Under the pieces are notes generated by a model. The model did not search any database. It saw nothing but the letters and a program-made list of their open reading frames with translations, and was not told where the DNA came from. A stretch of 64,000 nt of DNA from contig NZ_CP124862.1 of NCBI RefSeq assembly GCF_030013905.1, positions 1,177,051 to 1,241,050 of the forward strand, read 5' to 3'. How positions within the stretch are numbered: the first letter of the stretch is position 1; each line of letters starts with the position of its first letter. Both the position numbers and the translations under genes were made by a program. Shown one piece after another: positions 34,196-45,400 of this stretch. Origin of the DNA: Petroclostridium sp. X23. GTDB lineage: Bacteria > Bacillota > Clostridia > SK-Y3.

Positions 34196-36526
34196 TCATT
34201 CTAATAATTGTTCACTATCCTCCCATTCACTTCGACTCACCAGTACTTGCCTAGGCTTGCTGCCTTCATAACCGCTGACTAAACCTCGTGCTTCCATTTG
34301 ATCTAATAGACGTGCAGCTCGGGAATAACCGATCTTAAATTTCCTCTGAAATAATGATGCGGATGCCTGTCCGAGGTCTATTGCAATTTCAATTGCTTGC
34401 GGCAGAAGCTCATCTTCATCTATTGTATCCGCATGTACGGCTTCATTCTGCCCGTCAATATTTTCAATAATATCTTCATCATAGCTTACCGAAGAGTTGG
34501 ACTGAACAAAAGATACTACTGCCTCTACCTCACTATCCGATATAAACGCACCCTGTACCCTTATTGGCTTTGATTCGCCCATAGGATTAAACAGCATATC
34601 CCCTTTTCCTAACAGTTTCTCCGCTCCCCCCATATCCAAAATGGTTCTGGAATCTACTTGTGAGGATACTGCAAAAGAAATACGTGACGGGATATTGGCT
34701 TTGATTAATCCGGTGATTACATCAACCGAAGGCCTCTGTGTCGCTATCACAAGGTGCATACCCGCAGCCCTCGCCATTTGCGCTAACCGGCAAATAGAAT
34801 CTTCTACTTCACTGGGAGCTGCCATCATCAAATCCGCCAATTCATCGATAATGATCACAATCTGAGGTAATATCTCTGTTTCTCCTCGTTTCTTTAATAA
34901 GGCATTATACCCTTTTAAATCTCTCACATTATTGTCCGCGAAAAGTTGATAGCGGCGGTTCATTTCTTGTACTGCCCAATTTAATGCCCCCGACGCTTTT
35001 TTAGGCTCAGTAACCACCGGAATAAGAAGATGGGGTATTCCGTTATACACTCCTAATTCCACTACTTTAGGGTCTATCAAAAGCAGCCTTACCTCTGCCG
35101 GTGATGCTTTAAATAAAATACTTGCAATTAACGTATTAATGCAGACACTTTTCCCTGAACCCGTTGCACCGGCTATAAGGAGATGAGGCATCCTTGCAAT
35201 ATCCGCAACCATATGGTGTCCCGCTATATCTTTTCCTATCGCAAACGCAACCTTTGACGGGTGGTCCTGAAATTCTCTCGACTCGATGACTTCTCTTAAA
35301 AACACCGGAATGGTTTGCTTGTTTGGTACCTCGATACCAATTGCCGCTTTTCCGGGTATCGGCGCTTCCATCCTCACATCTTTAGCAGCCAGATTCAACG
35401 CAATATCATCCGAAAGGTTAACAATCTTACTCACTTTCACTCCCGTATTAGGTTGAAGTTCATATCGTGTTACAGATGGACCTTGGCTGATATTCAACAG
35501 TTTCACACCTACCCCAAAACTCGCAAGGGCTTCTACTAATTTTTTTGCATTTATCTGAGCATTATACTCCATATCGGTACGGTCTAACATCATATTATTT
35601 TTATTTAATAAATTAACGGAAGGATATAAATGGTCATTGGTTTTATCACTATGATGGCTATCAGTTTGAAGAGGCTTTTTTTTAACCGCAACCGCTCGTA
35701 CTTTACGGTTGGCATAAATATACTGCCTGTCCGCCTTTTCAGCATATTGGACAGCTGTTCGTTCAGAATCTTCATGGCTCATCGTTTCCACTTTGCGATG
35801 ATCGTGCTGCTCCATACTATCGTATAAATATTCGGATTCATCTATATTCACATCATTTTCTTCACTATTCTCTTTATAGCTATCATTTTCACAGATGCTT
35901 CTTTCGTCCTGATAGAGGTAATCTGTGTTTTCAATTTTTTCTTGATCATTCATTGTACTTAAGTCACTGTCATCTATCACGATAGGATGTTCCCCAACAT
36001 CCTCCTGGATATCTGCTTCCTTCTGTACCGTTTTTGCCGGAGGATTAATAGGATCAAATGGAGACCGGTAATGAAGAATCTTCTTTTCTTCCTTTACTTC
36101 TACTTGTTTCATAGGGCTATTTTGTTTTCTTCTTAATATGTCTTCATCGGACCAATTAAAATTGGCTTTTTCAAGTTTTCTAAGCTTTTTAGGCATCTGC
36201 TTACTATCCATTGACATATGCAAATCCGGTTCAGATGTCAATGCTTTCACTGCAGCACCGGATGTTTTAGACGGCACACTCACATGCCGGCCTTTATGAT
36301 CATCCCGGTTGAAATATGCCAAAATTGCCCAAGATATAATGACAGTGCCGATCATTTCTAATGCAAATATTAAAAAGAATTTTATTAATGAAAGCCCGGA
36401 AAAAAAAAGAGCTATCACTGCAAATAAGCCTATTATAGCAAAAATATAGTATAATGATTTATTTTTCTTATGTTTGGTCTTTCTTGTTTTATTTAATTTA
36501 TGGTTAGTGCTATGTTCAATTTTCAT
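34196..36526 (-). CDS. FtsK/SpoIIIE-family DNA translocase
   Basis: A 776-residue ATP-driven double-stranded DNA pump used in chromosome segregation, either at division or into the forespore. Only two membrane helices are visible (about 26-46 and 50-70), fewer than the usual four. A long acidic and charged linker (75-310) follows. The motor has Walker A GATGSGKS (453-460), Walker [14 protein letters not shown] (about 555), and a C-terminal winged-helix gamma domain (about 700-770, [18 protein letters not shown]) that reads KOPS/SRS sites. The ribosome site is AGGAAGGT. Confidence 0.93.
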   Translation of the reverse strand: MKIEHSTNHKLNKTRKTKHKKNKSLYYIFAIIGLFAVIALFFSGLSLIKFFLIFALEMIGTVIISWAILAYFNRDDHKGRHVSVPSKTSGAAVKALTSEPDLHMSMDSKQMPKKLRKLEKANFNWSDEDILRRKQNSPMKQVEVKEEKKILHYRSPFDPINPPAKTVQKEADIQEDVGEHPIVIDDSDLSTMNDQEKIENTDYLYQDERSICENDSYKENSEENDVNIDESEYLYDSMEQHDHRKVETMSHEDSERTAVQYAEKADRQYIYANRKVRAVAVKKKPLQTDSHHSDKTNDHLYPSVNLLNKNNMMLDRTDMEYNAQINAKKLVEALASFGVGVKLLNISQGPSVTRYELQPNTGVKVSKIVNLSDDIALNLAAKDVRMEAPIPGKAAIGIEVPNKQTIPVFLREVIESREFQDHPSKVAFAIGKDIAGHHMVADIARMPHLLIAGATGSGKSVCINTLIASILFKASPAEVRLLLIDPKVVELGVYNGIPHLLIPVVTEPKKASGALNWAVQEMNRRYQLFADNNVRDLKGYNALLKKRGETEILPQIVIIIDELADLMMAAPSEVEDSICRLAQMARAAGMHLVIATQRPSVDVITGLIKANIPSRISFAVSSQVDSRTILDMGGAEKLLGKGDMLFNPMGESKPIRVQGAFISDSEVEAVVSFVQSNSSVSYDEDIIENIDGQNEAVHADTIDEDELLPQAIEIAIDLGQASASLFQRKFKIGYSRAARLLDQMEARGLVSGYEGSKPRQVLVSRSEWEDSEQLLE

Positions 36527-36761
36527 TACTATTCCATACCTTCCTCAGAAAATTGTTACAGATTACCATCTATACTATATCATAAAATTTGCTTTTTTCC
36601 AATCCCTTGAAAATTGCTGATGTATCATCAAACACTTGCATTTCCGGGAGTCGCTTTCATAATTATATCATTTTAAATTAGGACTGTGAACAATAATCCT
36701 CAGTTGGTATATTAGAATATAATAAGAGTGTATATTTCCGCTGTGGCAGCTCAGATAATAC
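36527..36761. other. Intergenic spacer upstream of ftsK/spoIIIE
   Basis: About 235 bp, AT-rich, presumably carrying the promoter of the translocase gene (minus). I see no frame with a ribosome site and no repeat copied elsewhere in the window. Confidence 0.4.
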
Positions 36762-36793
36762 AAAAAAGTGCATACAAGATATCCTATATGCAC
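36762..36793 (-). terminator. Terminator after the glucokinase remnant / CBM25 gene
   Basis: GTGCATA/TATGCAC stem with TTTTTT on the minus strand. It originally lay just past the glucokinase-like stop codon and now would end the CBM25 transcript. Confidence 0.7.
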
Positions 36794-36811
36794 CAAGCCT
36801 ATAACTTACAT

Positions 36812-36872
36812 TTATTTTCCCAGCATTGCCGCTCCAATAATCCCTGCATCATTTTCCCAATAGGAATGCTTT
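36812..36872 (-). pseudogene. C-terminal remnant of a ROK-family glucokinase
   Basis: One minus-strand frame reads KHSYWENDAGIIGAAMLGK and then stop. ROK glucokinases typically end in (L)GNDAGIIGAA plus a few residues, so the match includes the family C-terminus and a natural stop. A stop codon lies directly before it in frame, and the rest of the gene is missing. The CBM25 gene begins its 3' end about 55 bp upstream, so the deletion junction lies between them. Confidence 0.5.
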
Positions 36873-36926
36873 TACAAGTCTCGTTTTTGCTTGCTGTGTT
36901 CACTATTGCCGGGGGGTTTATTGTTT

Positions 36927-37250
36927 TTACTGCTGTTGATAAGGGGTTGTTAAAACATAATTTTTTCCATAATTATTATCCCAATTATTTGCACAATCTT
37001 TGAAGCAGAAGTTCACAGTTTCCTTAGTAGGTTGTACATGCACTGTTGCTTCAAATTTATCCTGTTCGATCTTTTCCATCCTCACATCTTGTACATTAAA
37101 GAAGTTTTCACCTTCTCCAATATGAAGGATCACATGCGCTGCACCGGATTTTGCCAGTAAACCGTCATAGGTTATTTTTAAATTATCCCCATTTCTAACT
37201 ATTACAGGATTAACAAAGATTCCATTCTGATTATAAGGTTGTTTCTTCAT
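36927..37250 (-). CDS. Small carbohydrate-binding protein (CBM25-like)
   Basis: A 107-residue protein consisting of one beta-sandwich domain with no signal peptide. It contains NGDNLKITYDGLLAKSGAAH, HIGEGENFFNV, and the closing NFCFKDCANNWDNNYGKNY typical of the starch-binding CBM25 family. The ribosome site is TAGGAGATGA. Stand-alone cytoplasmic copies are frequent in Clostridia and may bind glycogen or other alpha-glucans. A glucokinase remnant lies downstream. Confidence 0.8.
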   Translation of the reverse strand: MKKQPYNQNGIFVNPVIVRNGDNLKITYDGLLAKSGAAHVILHIGEGENFFNVQDVRMEKIEQDKFEATVHVQPTKETVNFCFKDCANNWDNNYGKNYVLTTPYQQQ

Positions 37251-37466
37251 ATGGTCATCTCCTATTCATTTTGACCCTTCTCATGTTTTCAGGTCTAGTA
37301 ATAGTATGATAGCGAGTAACCATTATTATTCTGTTAATGTTAGGTATAGACATGCTGCTTTGAAGTTAACTATATCTATATATAGCTGAATCAAATAAGC
37401 GATTATATAATAATCCGTATAGGAAAAGCCAGGTTTATAAAAACAGTCCCTGACTTTTCGTTATTA

Positions 37467-37961
37467 TCAATATTGTTCAATTAACGTCCTTATGATCTTC
37501 CACGCTGCAATTTTTTGATCATAGTGCTGTGTATTTGCAGGACTTGTGGATGGAAGCCGGTAAAATTTGATACCGTTAAACCTATTAAATCCGATATACT
37601 TTTTAAAAGAACTTTCTGCTTTTGCTCCATTAAAGCAAACATGCTTTATATTTGGATATTGTTTTAAAAAAAGAGTAAAATCATTTATCTCTTCATTTCT
37701 GATATTTGCATCCAGACTTCCTTCCCGTTCACAGCTATTGATCACGTCCCATAATGCCAGACCATGCTCTTTGAGAAATATAATTTTCTGCTTATAATCA
37801 TCATTAACGGATTCATCAAATATCGAACAGATGATTTCCCAGAAATGATTCCTTCTATAAGCATAATACTGCTGCATTTTTAATGATTCTTTTCCCGGCA
37901 TAGATCCTAATATTAAAACTTTTGCGTTTTTATCTACTATGGGACCAAAGCATTTAAGCAT
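37467..37961 (-). CDS. Hypoxanthine/uracil DNA glycosylase (UDG family 6-like)
   Basis: A 164-residue enzyme that removes deaminated bases (hypoxanthine or uracil) from DNA. The start at 37961 (MLKCFGP) has AAAGGTGA 8 nt upstream. Motifs are LILGSMPGKES (about 18-28), HVCFNGAKAESS and LPSTSPANTQHY (about 135-146), the family-6 (HDG) set. It lies 18 bp after the IMP dehydrogenase gene, in a probable operon: one makes guanine nucleotides from IMP and the other repairs inosine misincorporation, a logical pairing. Confidence 0.85.
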   Translation of the reverse strand: MLKCFGPIVDKNAKVLILGSMPGKESLKMQQYYAYRRNHFWEIICSIFDESVNDDYKQKIIFLKEHGLALWDVINSCEREGSLDANIRNEEINDFTLFLKQYPNIKHVCFNGAKAESSFKKYIGFNRFNGIKFYRLPSTSPANTQHYDQKIAAWKIIRTLIEQY

Positions 37962-37979
37962 TATCTGACTCACCTTTTA

Positions 37980-39473
37980 TTAATAATCATTTTCTTTTAA
38001 AATAACATCATGGGCGCCGCCTTCAACAATACTTGTTGAAGATACCAACGTAATCCTTGCGGTATTTTGCAGTTGTTCTATAGACCTGGCACCACAACTG
38101 GACATCGTAGATTTTATCTTACCCAGCGTAACATCTAGATTATCTTTTAGTTTTCCCGCGTATGGAACATAACTGTCTACGCCCTCTTCAAACTTTAGGC
38201 TTTGACTTCCTCCCATATCATAACGATGCCAGTTCCTTGCCCTATTGGATCCTTCTCCCCAATATTCTTTCACATAGCTATTGCCGCGTTTAACCTTTTT
38301 AGTAGGACTTTCATCAAACCTTGCAAAGTAACGTCCCATCATTACAAAATCAGCACCCATTGCTAATGCCAGCACCATGTGATTATCATGCACAATACCT
38401 CCATCTGAGCAAATAGGGATATAGATTCCTGTCTTCTCATAATACTCATCTCTTGCTTTTGCTACTTCAATCACAGAGGTTGCTTGTCCTCTTCCGATCC
38501 CCTTCTGTTCTCTTGTTATACATATGGAGCCCCCTCCAATACCCACTTTAACAAAGTCGGCACCTGCCTCCACCAAGTATAAGAATCCTTCTTTATCGAC
38601 AACATTTCCTGCACCGATCTTAACATTCTTGAATTTTTCTTTTGCATATTCTATTGTTTTTTTCTGCCATACCGAAAATCCGTCAGAAGAGTCGATGCAA
38701 AGGATATCCACTCCTGCATCCAGCAGTGCAGGAATTCTTTCTTCATAGTCCCTTGTATTAATTCCAGCCCCAACGATAAGGCGTTTATTTTGATCCAGCA
38801 ACTCATACGGATTTTGTTTATGTTCATCATAGTCTTTTCTAAAAACAAAGCAACGAAGCCTTTGCTCATCATCTACGATAGGTAAAGAATTTAGCTTATG
38901 TTCCCAGATGATATCATTGGCTTCACTTAAAGTGATTCCCCATTTCCCAAAAATCAGCTTAGAAAAAGGTGTCATGAATTCCTGTACCTTTTTATCCAGC
39001 GGGTCCCTGCTTACCCTATAATCTCTGCCTGCTATAATGCCAAGAAGTTTTCCTTCGGATGTACCATCCTCAGTTACCGCAATGGTAGAATGCCCTGTTT
39101 TTTCTTTTAATTGAAGGACATCCTTCAAAGTATTATCTACTTTCAAATTTGAGTCACTAGGCACAAAGCCTGACTTATATTTCTTCACTTTTCTCACCAT
39201 TTCAGCTTGTCTATCAATAGGCTGGGAACCATAAATAAAAGATAATCCACCGCATCTTGCCAGTGCAATAGCCAAGCTGTCATTTGAAACTGACTGCATA
39301 ATCGCAGAAACGACAGGAATATTTAATTTAAGGTCACATTTTTCACCCTTTTTAAACTTAACGATCGGGGTGCTTAAATCTATACGATCGGGTATGCACT
39401 CTTCTGTCGTAAGATTTGGTACTAATAAATATTCACTAAACGTTCTAGATACATCATTGTAAATATATGCCAT
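37980..39473 (-). CDS. guaB: IMP dehydrogenase, protist-like class
   Basis: A 497-residue enzyme that oxidises IMP to XMP. A TIM barrel is interrupted by two CBS domains (about 95-205). The active-site loop has [19 protein letters not shown] (catalytic Cys about 310) and the flap includes [17 protein letters not shown] (about 405). This resembles the trypanosomatid/IMPDH subgroup rather than B. subtilis GuaB. The ribosome site GAGGAGGG is 6 nt upstream. It is followed by a DNA glycosylase gene. Confidence 0.93.
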   Translation of the reverse strand: MAYIYNDVSRTFSEYLLVPNLTTEECIPDRIDLSTPIVKFKKGEKCDLKLNIPVVSAIMQSVSNDSLAIALARCGGLSFIYGSQPIDRQAEMVRKVKKYKSGFVPSDSNLKVDNTLKDVLQLKEKTGHSTIAVTEDGTSEGKLLGIIAGRDYRVSRDPLDKKVQEFMTPFSKLIFGKWGITLSEANDIIWEHKLNSLPIVDDEQRLRCFVFRKDYDEHKQNPYELLDQNKRLIVGAGINTRDYEERIPALLDAGVDILCIDSSDGFSVWQKKTIEYAKEKFKNVKIGAGNVVDKEGFLYLVEAGADFVKVGIGGGSICITREQKGIGRGQATSVIEVAKARDEYYEKTGIYIPICSDGGIVHDNHMVLALAMGADFVMMGRYFARFDESPTKKVKRGNSYVKEYWGEGSNRARNWHRYDMGGSQSLKFEEGVDSYVPYAGKLKDNLDVTLGKIKSTMSSCGARSIEQLQNTARITLVSSTSIVEGGAHDVILKENDY

Positions 39474-39596
39474 TTTATACCCTCCTCAATAAACTTAACA
39501 TATTTTATATCATTTTGCTGTGCTTGTCAAAAGCTATTTGCCGCTATCGGATACATTTTTTCGTTGATAAATATTATTTCATAAAGTATACAAATA

Positions 39597-40217
39597 CTAT
39601 ACGATTTTCAGAATTTCATTCGGTGAATTTACCATATGGTCCGGGCTCTCCTGCCGGGCATTTTCTATTATATCATATCCCCATCCAACCCATATTACTT
39701 TTATGTCACTTTTTTTACATGCGATGATATCTCTCAACTCATCCCCAATATAAATTACTTCGGCAGTCTCTAACTTATTTGTTTTTAAAAATTTTTTAAT
39801 GATTCTATCTTTACCAAAAAGATTATCAGAACATAAAACCTCTTCAATGGTATTTATTTGATTATTTTCAAGAAATTCTTTGATATTTTTTTCAGAATTT
39901 GATGATATGATTGCCAAATGATACCCTTTATTATTCAATTCATTTAATAATTCTTTTATTCCATCAAACAAAACAACATTTTTCATAGCATGCCTGTATA
40001 GACTATAAAAATCTACTGCTAAGAATGGAATTTTATACATTGGCAAACCTAAATAATTACATCTTTCCGGGATAGATAAACTCCTTAAATATTGTATATC
40101 TTTCTCCAAAATCTTTTTAAATTTATGCTTTTCAGCAAGTTGATTAATAGCAGATATGGCAACATCTTTGGAATCAACCAGTGTCCCGTCAAAATCAAAA
40201 ACAACATACTTTATCAC
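39597..40217 (-). CDS. HAD-superfamily phosphatase (Gph-like)
   Basis: A 206-residue protein with a GTG start after AGGGGCG. HAD motif I is DFDGTLVDS (about 8-16), motif II is AIISSNS (about 105), motif III has a Lys in IIKKFLK, and motif IV is IGDELRDIIACKKSD (about 150). A small helical cap (20-85) suggests a phosphoglycolate-phosphatase-like fold. The substrate is unknown. Two AACGTT motifs lie at 40246-40258, just upstream. Confidence 0.85.
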   Translation of the reverse strand: MIKYVVFDFDGTLVDSKDVAISAINQLAEKHKFKKILEKDIQYLRSLSIPERCNYLGLPMYKIPFLAVDFYSLYRHAMKNVVLFDGIKELLNELNNKGYHLAIISSNSEKNIKEFLENNQINTIEEVLCSDNLFGKDRIIKKFLKTNKLETAEVIYIGDELRDIIACKKSDIKVIWVGWGYDIIENARQESPDHMVNSPNEILKIV

Positions 40218-40391
40218 GGTCGACGCCCCTTTATTCTTTTCTTTAACGTTTTAACGTTCATAACATATTTTTCTATTAACACACTTTGAAAGTAATTATA
40301 CTATTATTCTAATTGTAAAAATTATAATTGTAAAGATGCCATTACATCTTTGCATATTTTGATGTATGAATAAGTAGAAGTTAGATGCAGC

Positions 40392-40430
40392 AAAGACCTC
40401 CGGCAGTGAAAAATTATGCCGGAGGTCTTT
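40392..40430. terminator. Terminator of the phosphohexomutase gene
   Basis: A perfect 14-bp stem (AAAGACCTCCGGCA and complement, 11-nt loop) about 65 bp past the stop codon of the 40493 gene. Short T-runs follow on both strands. Confidence 0.8.
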
Positions 40431-40492
40431 TGTTATCATTAGATTAAATGCTTTAAAGTTCTATGTAACATTAAAACAATTCAATATTAACT

Positions 40493-42037
40493 TTAACAAC
40501 AACCTTCCAAATAATTCCAAATGGTTTTTACATCAATTTCCGGGTACATGCTCAAAAATTTTATAAGTTCCGATAGAATCGTCTTTATGCCTCCAGGTTC
40601 TCTAGATTCAATATTCAGCGGCATCAAAGGATCATGAAGGGAAAGCCTAAGCAAAAACCAGCCGTTTCCATTATTCTTATTAAAAGAAACCCGGATGCCT
40701 TCATAGTTGTCTGTTGCAACTATCCAGCCTTCTGATTTTTCAGCATATCCCTTCAATTGGTCGATGATATAGTTCCCATATACTGTAAAGTCCTTCTCCA
40801 GAATATTTAGCCTGAACTCTGTAGCTTCTACGGGTTCCTTAAGATCATCCAGCAAAACATCTATGGTCTTCCCTTCCTTCTTTAGCCTTGCAATTTTTAT
40901 AAGAACTTTTGATATCAGATATGCACCATCATCCAAGAAGTAGTTCTCTTTAAGCGCACCATGTCCTGATGTTTCTATTGCAAGATGACTCTCACGGCCT
41001 TCATTATTCAACCTTACAGCTTCGTTAATGACATTCTTATAACCACGTTTGAATCTATGATGAATACCTCCGAGTTTTTCTTCTATAAAAACTTTCAATT
41101 CATCAGACGTTATAGAATCAGTTACCACCACTGTTCCAGGATGCTCCTCCAACACAATGGAAGCCATAAGCGCTATGATCCTATTCCTGTTTATTTCTTT
41201 TCCATTTTTATCTACAGCTCCGGCACGGTCAACATCGGTATCAAATACTATTCCAAAATCTGCTTTATTATCAAGTACTGCTTTCTGAATGCTTTCTATC
41301 GCTTCTTTATCTTCAGGATTCGGAATATGATTCGGAAAGGTTCCATCAGGGTCTAGGAATTGACTGCCGGAAGTATCAGCACCTAATGGCAGCAGCACCT
41401 TTTCCGCAAAAAAACCGCCTGCACCATTTCCTGCGTCTACGATTATATGTAATCCTTTAAGAGGTTTCATATAATCTTCAATATCATTGCAATCCTTACG
41501 GATCTTATCCACCAAATGTGCAGCATAAACAGAAATAAAGTCAACCTTATGAACCGATCTTTTCGTCTCTCCAAGTAGAAATTGGCTACATTCCGCTGTT
41601 TCTAACAGTGAGGTGATATCACTCTTTTCAAGTCCCCCGTCCCGTGTAAAGAATTTTAATCCGTTTCTATTAAAAGGAAGATGACTTGCTGTAAGCATAA
41701 CCGCTCCATCATATTGGTATCCATGCAGCACTGTTGACATAAACATTGCAGGTGTTGATGCCAATCCAAAATCATAAACATCGCATCCTAGACCCGTCAT
41801 GCCATTTATTACACCCTCTGTAAGAGCATGAGCGGATAATCTTGAATCATGCCCTACAGAGATACGAATATTTTGTAATAGCTTACCGGTCTTTTTAGAT
41901 AACCAAATACAAAATGCACATGCAATTTTCTCAGCAATATGCGGTGTTAAATTTATTCTTTCCCCTTCAACACCTTCAAGTGCAACACCACGGATATCAC
42001 TTCCGTTTTGTAATTTTCTCCATTGCTCTTCAATCAT
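40493..42037 (-). CDS. Phosphoglucomutase/phosphomannomutase
   Basis: A 514-residue alpha-D-phosphohexomutase. The start at 42037 (MIEEQW) follows AGGAGGG. The catalytic phosphoserine motif is TASHLPFNRNG (about 116), the metal loop FDTDVDRAG (about 263), the sugar loop AIETSGHGALKEN (about 348), and a C-terminal phosphate-binding domain ends the protein. It interconverts glucose or mannose 1- and 6-phosphates. Adjacent cyclic-glucan synthase uses UDP-glucose, so glucose-1-phosphate supply is a plausible link. Two GTTTAACGTTAAAC palindromes lie upstream. Confidence 0.9.
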   Translation of the reverse strand: MIEEQWRKLQNGSDIRGVALEGVEGERINLTPHIAEKIACAFCIWLSKKTGKLLQNIRISVGHDSRLSAHALTEGVINGMTGLGCDVYDFGLASTPAMFMSTVLHGYQYDGAVMLTASHLPFNRNGLKFFTRDGGLEKSDITSLLETAECSQFLLGETKRSVHKVDFISVYAAHLVDKIRKDCNDIEDYMKPLKGLHIIVDAGNGAGGFFAEKVLLPLGADTSGSQFLDPDGTFPNHIPNPEDKEAIESIQKAVLDNKADFGIVFDTDVDRAGAVDKNGKEINRNRIIALMASIVLEEHPGTVVVTDSITSDELKVFIEEKLGGIHHRFKRGYKNVINEAVRLNNEGRESHLAIETSGHGALKENYFLDDGAYLISKVLIKIARLKKEGKTIDVLLDDLKEPVEATEFRLNILEKDFTVYGNYIIDQLKGYAEKSEGWIVATDNYEGIRVSFNKNNGNGWFLLRLSLHDPLMPLNIESREPGGIKTILSELIKFLSMYPEIDVKTIWNYLEGCC

Positions 42038-42113
42038 ATCCACCCTCCTGCAATACTTTTTATTTTTTCTTTAGTTGATTTTTAAGCATATTTTGACTAA
42101 AGAAATCTAGTTT

Positions 42114-42127
42114 GTTTAACGTTAAAC
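42114..42127. promoter_or_regulatory. Palindromic operator GTTTAACGTTAAAC, copy 1
   Basis: A perfect 14-bp palindrome, centred on AACGTT, 77 bp upstream of the phosphohexomutase start. The form resembles LacI-family or MalR-type operators. It has a near-identical copy at 42245. Confidence 0.55.
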
Positions 42128-42244
42128 TTAAATGCTAAAAACTCATATTTTGTACGGTATTCATTTGATATTAACTTTTATACTACCCATGCTTTAACTA
42201 TTGCACACAACCTAGGAATGGATATATAATATATCTACAAGTAT
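42128..42244. other. AT-rich spacer between the two operators
   Basis: About 120 bp. It probably holds the phosphohexomutase promoter; on the minus strand TATAAA-like motifs occur near 42180. No gene is visible. Confidence 0.35.
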
Positions 42245-42258
42245 ATTTAACGTTAAAC
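42245..42258. promoter_or_regulatory. Palindromic operator, copy 2
   Basis: ATTTAACGTTAAAC, differing from copy 1 in the first base and lying 131 bp away. Two spaced operators suggest DNA looping by a tetrameric or paired repressor, which is not encoded in this window. Confidence 0.55.
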
Positions 42259-42387
42259 TTTATTATTATTTATATATTATTCTACATTAATTATAAAAAT
42301 CCTTCTTATATTAAAAATTTTTTAATATACATATCTACTATTCATATATTACCTTTTCATCAAAAAACAAGGGATTCGCCCGTGAAT

Positions 42388-42480
42388 GCTGAAAAAGTGT
42401 TTATCGTCCGGGAATCGGACAGGGGAACAGGGCCGCAGTCCGGCCAAAAACCAGGCCTGACAGCAGACCAGTCCCCTTGT
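42388..42480. repeat. MITE/REP-like element, copy 2 (right end missing)
   Basis: Contains the 50-bp core identical to 2730-2779 (42427-42476), preceded by GAAAAAGTGTTTATCGTCCG, a close match of the left end of copy 1. The right end is absent: similarity stops within a few bases of the cyclic-glucan synthase stop codon (42484). Confidence 0.75.
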
Positions 42481-42483
42481 CTT

Positions 42484-45400
42484 CTAAATTCCCATTATGA
42501 CTTCCACATGGTATTCATGCTTTTCACTTTTTAACTGAATGATATGGTTACCAATCAATGTTCCGTCCACTTTGACACTTTTTACTCCTTTACTGACTCT
42601 ATCAGGATTTTTGATGTTTATTATATATTTTGCTTCTTTATATTTATATTCCATACTATATTGTTCCCACTCTCGGGGAATACACGGGTCAATGATCAAT
42701 CCTTCGCCTCTTTTTTTCAATCCCAGAATGTGCTCTATACCTACCCGGTACATCCAGCCGGCGGCACCGGTATACCACGTCCAGCCACCCCGGCCTATGT
42801 GAGGATGTACTGCATATACATCGGCAGCCATAACATACGGCTCCACTTTATACCGTGCGGCTTCTATAGGTGTACGTGCGTGATTGACAGGATTGATCAT
42901 ATTGAATAATTCCCATGCTTTATCTCCATGCCCCATTTTTGCAAAAGCAAGTACCACCCAAATCGCCGCATGTGTGTATTGTCCTCCGTTTTCACGGACA
43001 CCCGGTACATATCCCTTTATATATCCCGGTTTTAGGTCTCCTTTATCAAAAGGTGGTGTGAGCAGCATAATGAGTCCTTCATCCCTTTTGATCAAATAAT
43101 GCTCTAACGCTTCCATTGCTTCTTTAGACCTTTTCTCTCTTCCGGCACCTGAAATCACAGACCATGACTGTGCCAGCGAGTCAATTTTACATTCGGTATT
43201 ACGTACAGAACCCATCGGTGTGCCATCATCAAAGTATGCCCTTCGATACCACGAACCGTCCCAAGCGTTCTTCTCTATACTATCCATTATTTCCGTGGAA
43301 ATATCTTTATATCGTTTCGCACGCTCAAAATCCTGTCGTGCTTCACAAATTGGAATAAACCGTATGAGTGTGGTAAATAGGAACCATCCCAGCCATACAC
43401 TTTCCCCTCTGCCTTTATTACCTACCGTACTCATTCCGTCATTCCAATCACCGGAACCCATCAGCGGAATACCATGCTCACCGAACTTTAATGCCCGGTC
43501 AACGGCTCGGACACAATGTTCATAAACTGATGACTTTTCTTCAGAGATCAGGGGAATATTGTATCTTTCGTCTACTTCTTCCCCAAGAAGTTCATCCTCA
43601 ATGTATGGCACTTCTATATCAAGTATACTGCTATCTTCCGTATTCTCAATATAATCAGCAGTTACAAACGGAAGCCATACAAGGTCGTCAGAGAACTTGG
43701 TTCTTATTCCCTTGTCCGCTCCACCCACTTCGCTTACTACCGGATGCCACCAGTGCTGCACATCTCCTTCAACAAACTGGTGTTCCGCATGCCTTAATAT
43801 CTGCGTATGGGCCAATTCGGGAAGTACATAAACCGTCGCCATCACATCTTGAAGCTGATCCCTGAATCCATATGCGCCTCCTGACTGATAAAAAGCCGAT
43901 CTGGACCAAATCCTGCATGATATGGTTTGATACACCAACCATCCGTTTAGCATTAAGTCCATAGAATGATCCGGTGTTGTAACTTTGACAGCACCAAGAA
44001 TACCACTCCAAAAATCTTTTATCGATTGAAGCGCTTTTTCTGCTTCAATAGCATCTCTATACTTAGTAGATATTGTCATGATTTCGTTCAAATCTTTACT
44101 CTGTCCCAGCATAAAGACTACTTTCTTTTCTTCATTCGCTTCCACGCCAATGTGAACTTGCATCGCTGCGCAAGGATCATATGCGGCCCCTGTCTTATTA
44201 GAAAGTTTCTCCCGCTTCATAGCAATAGGCGTTTGCAAGTCGCCAAATTCACCTATAAACTCACTGCGGTCGCCTGTATATGTACGTTCCGCTACGGATG
44301 CGTCCATAAAAACGATTCGGCCGGGGTAATCGGAATTATATTTATTTTCTATCAATAAAGCCCCCGTCTGCCGGTGAACATTTGTTGTTATATATGGCGC
44401 AGTGGATTGGTCACTTACGCCCAATACAGGCCTTATATAATAAGTAGCGCTAATATTTCGCCTATTATTTGATATATTTTTCAAGTTTACAATACAAATT
44501 TTCACAGACTCCTCTTTCGGTACAAACACCGTTAACTGTTGATGTATACCGTGGCTGATATGCTCGTAAATCGTATATCCATATCCATGAGTAATCTTAT
44601 ACGGTTCTTGCTCACGTATAGGCAGCGGGGTTACCGACCAGTACTCCCCGCTATCCTCATCTCTTAAATAAAAAGCTTCACCTGCCGGGTCCCGAACAGG
44701 ATCATTGGACCACGGTGTCAACTTGTTCTCTCTGCTGTTTTCTGCCCAAGTGTAACCTCCTCCTGCCTCTGTTGCTAAAATACCAAAACACTCGTTAGAT
44801 ATCACATTGATCCAAGGTGCCGGCGTCATCTGATTTTCCTTCAGCTGTATGATATATTCTTTTCCATCCTGTGTAAATCCGCCCCAACCATTATAGTACA
44901 CCAACTCCGGCACTTCGAGCTTTTGATGTCCATATTCCGGAGATTCCTGCTTCTTTTGCAAAACAACCGGTAAACTGTATTCATCTTGGTTAAGCTTGAT
45001 TTGTTCAGCCAAAGTCCCTGCATCCGCTTTAAATATCATACGGGCTACAGTCATAAGCAGCGTTCTATCTTTCTCCGGCATGGTTCTTCCCGGCCGGATA
45101 AATACACCTCCCGGCTTATCTTGCAAATCCCTTGCATGACTAATAGATATGATATCACGCAGCATATCCTGAAGAGGCTGAGTGTAACTTCCTTCATCCT
45201 CATTCAATATCACGATATCAACATGAAATCCTTTCACCCGCCAGTATTCATGGGCCTTTAATAGCTGGTGTACAATCTCAATTTCATCTGTATCTTTAAT
45301 ACTAACAAGTATAATAGGAATGTCACCGGAAATACCGTATGCCCATAATCCGGTCTGCCCTTTCACATTCCTCTGAATAACGTCTTCTGATTGTCTGCGC

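Noticed and set aside
36728..37003. 91-residue plus-strand protein
   Set aside because: It overlaps the end of the CBM25 gene, the terminator and the glucokinase remnant on the other strand, has no ribosome site, and its composition looks like antisense translation.
43966..44358. 130-residue plus-strand protein inside the cyclic-glucan synthase gene
   Set aside because: It is antisense to a strongly conserved coding region, has no ribosome site and is rich in residues expected from antisense frames.
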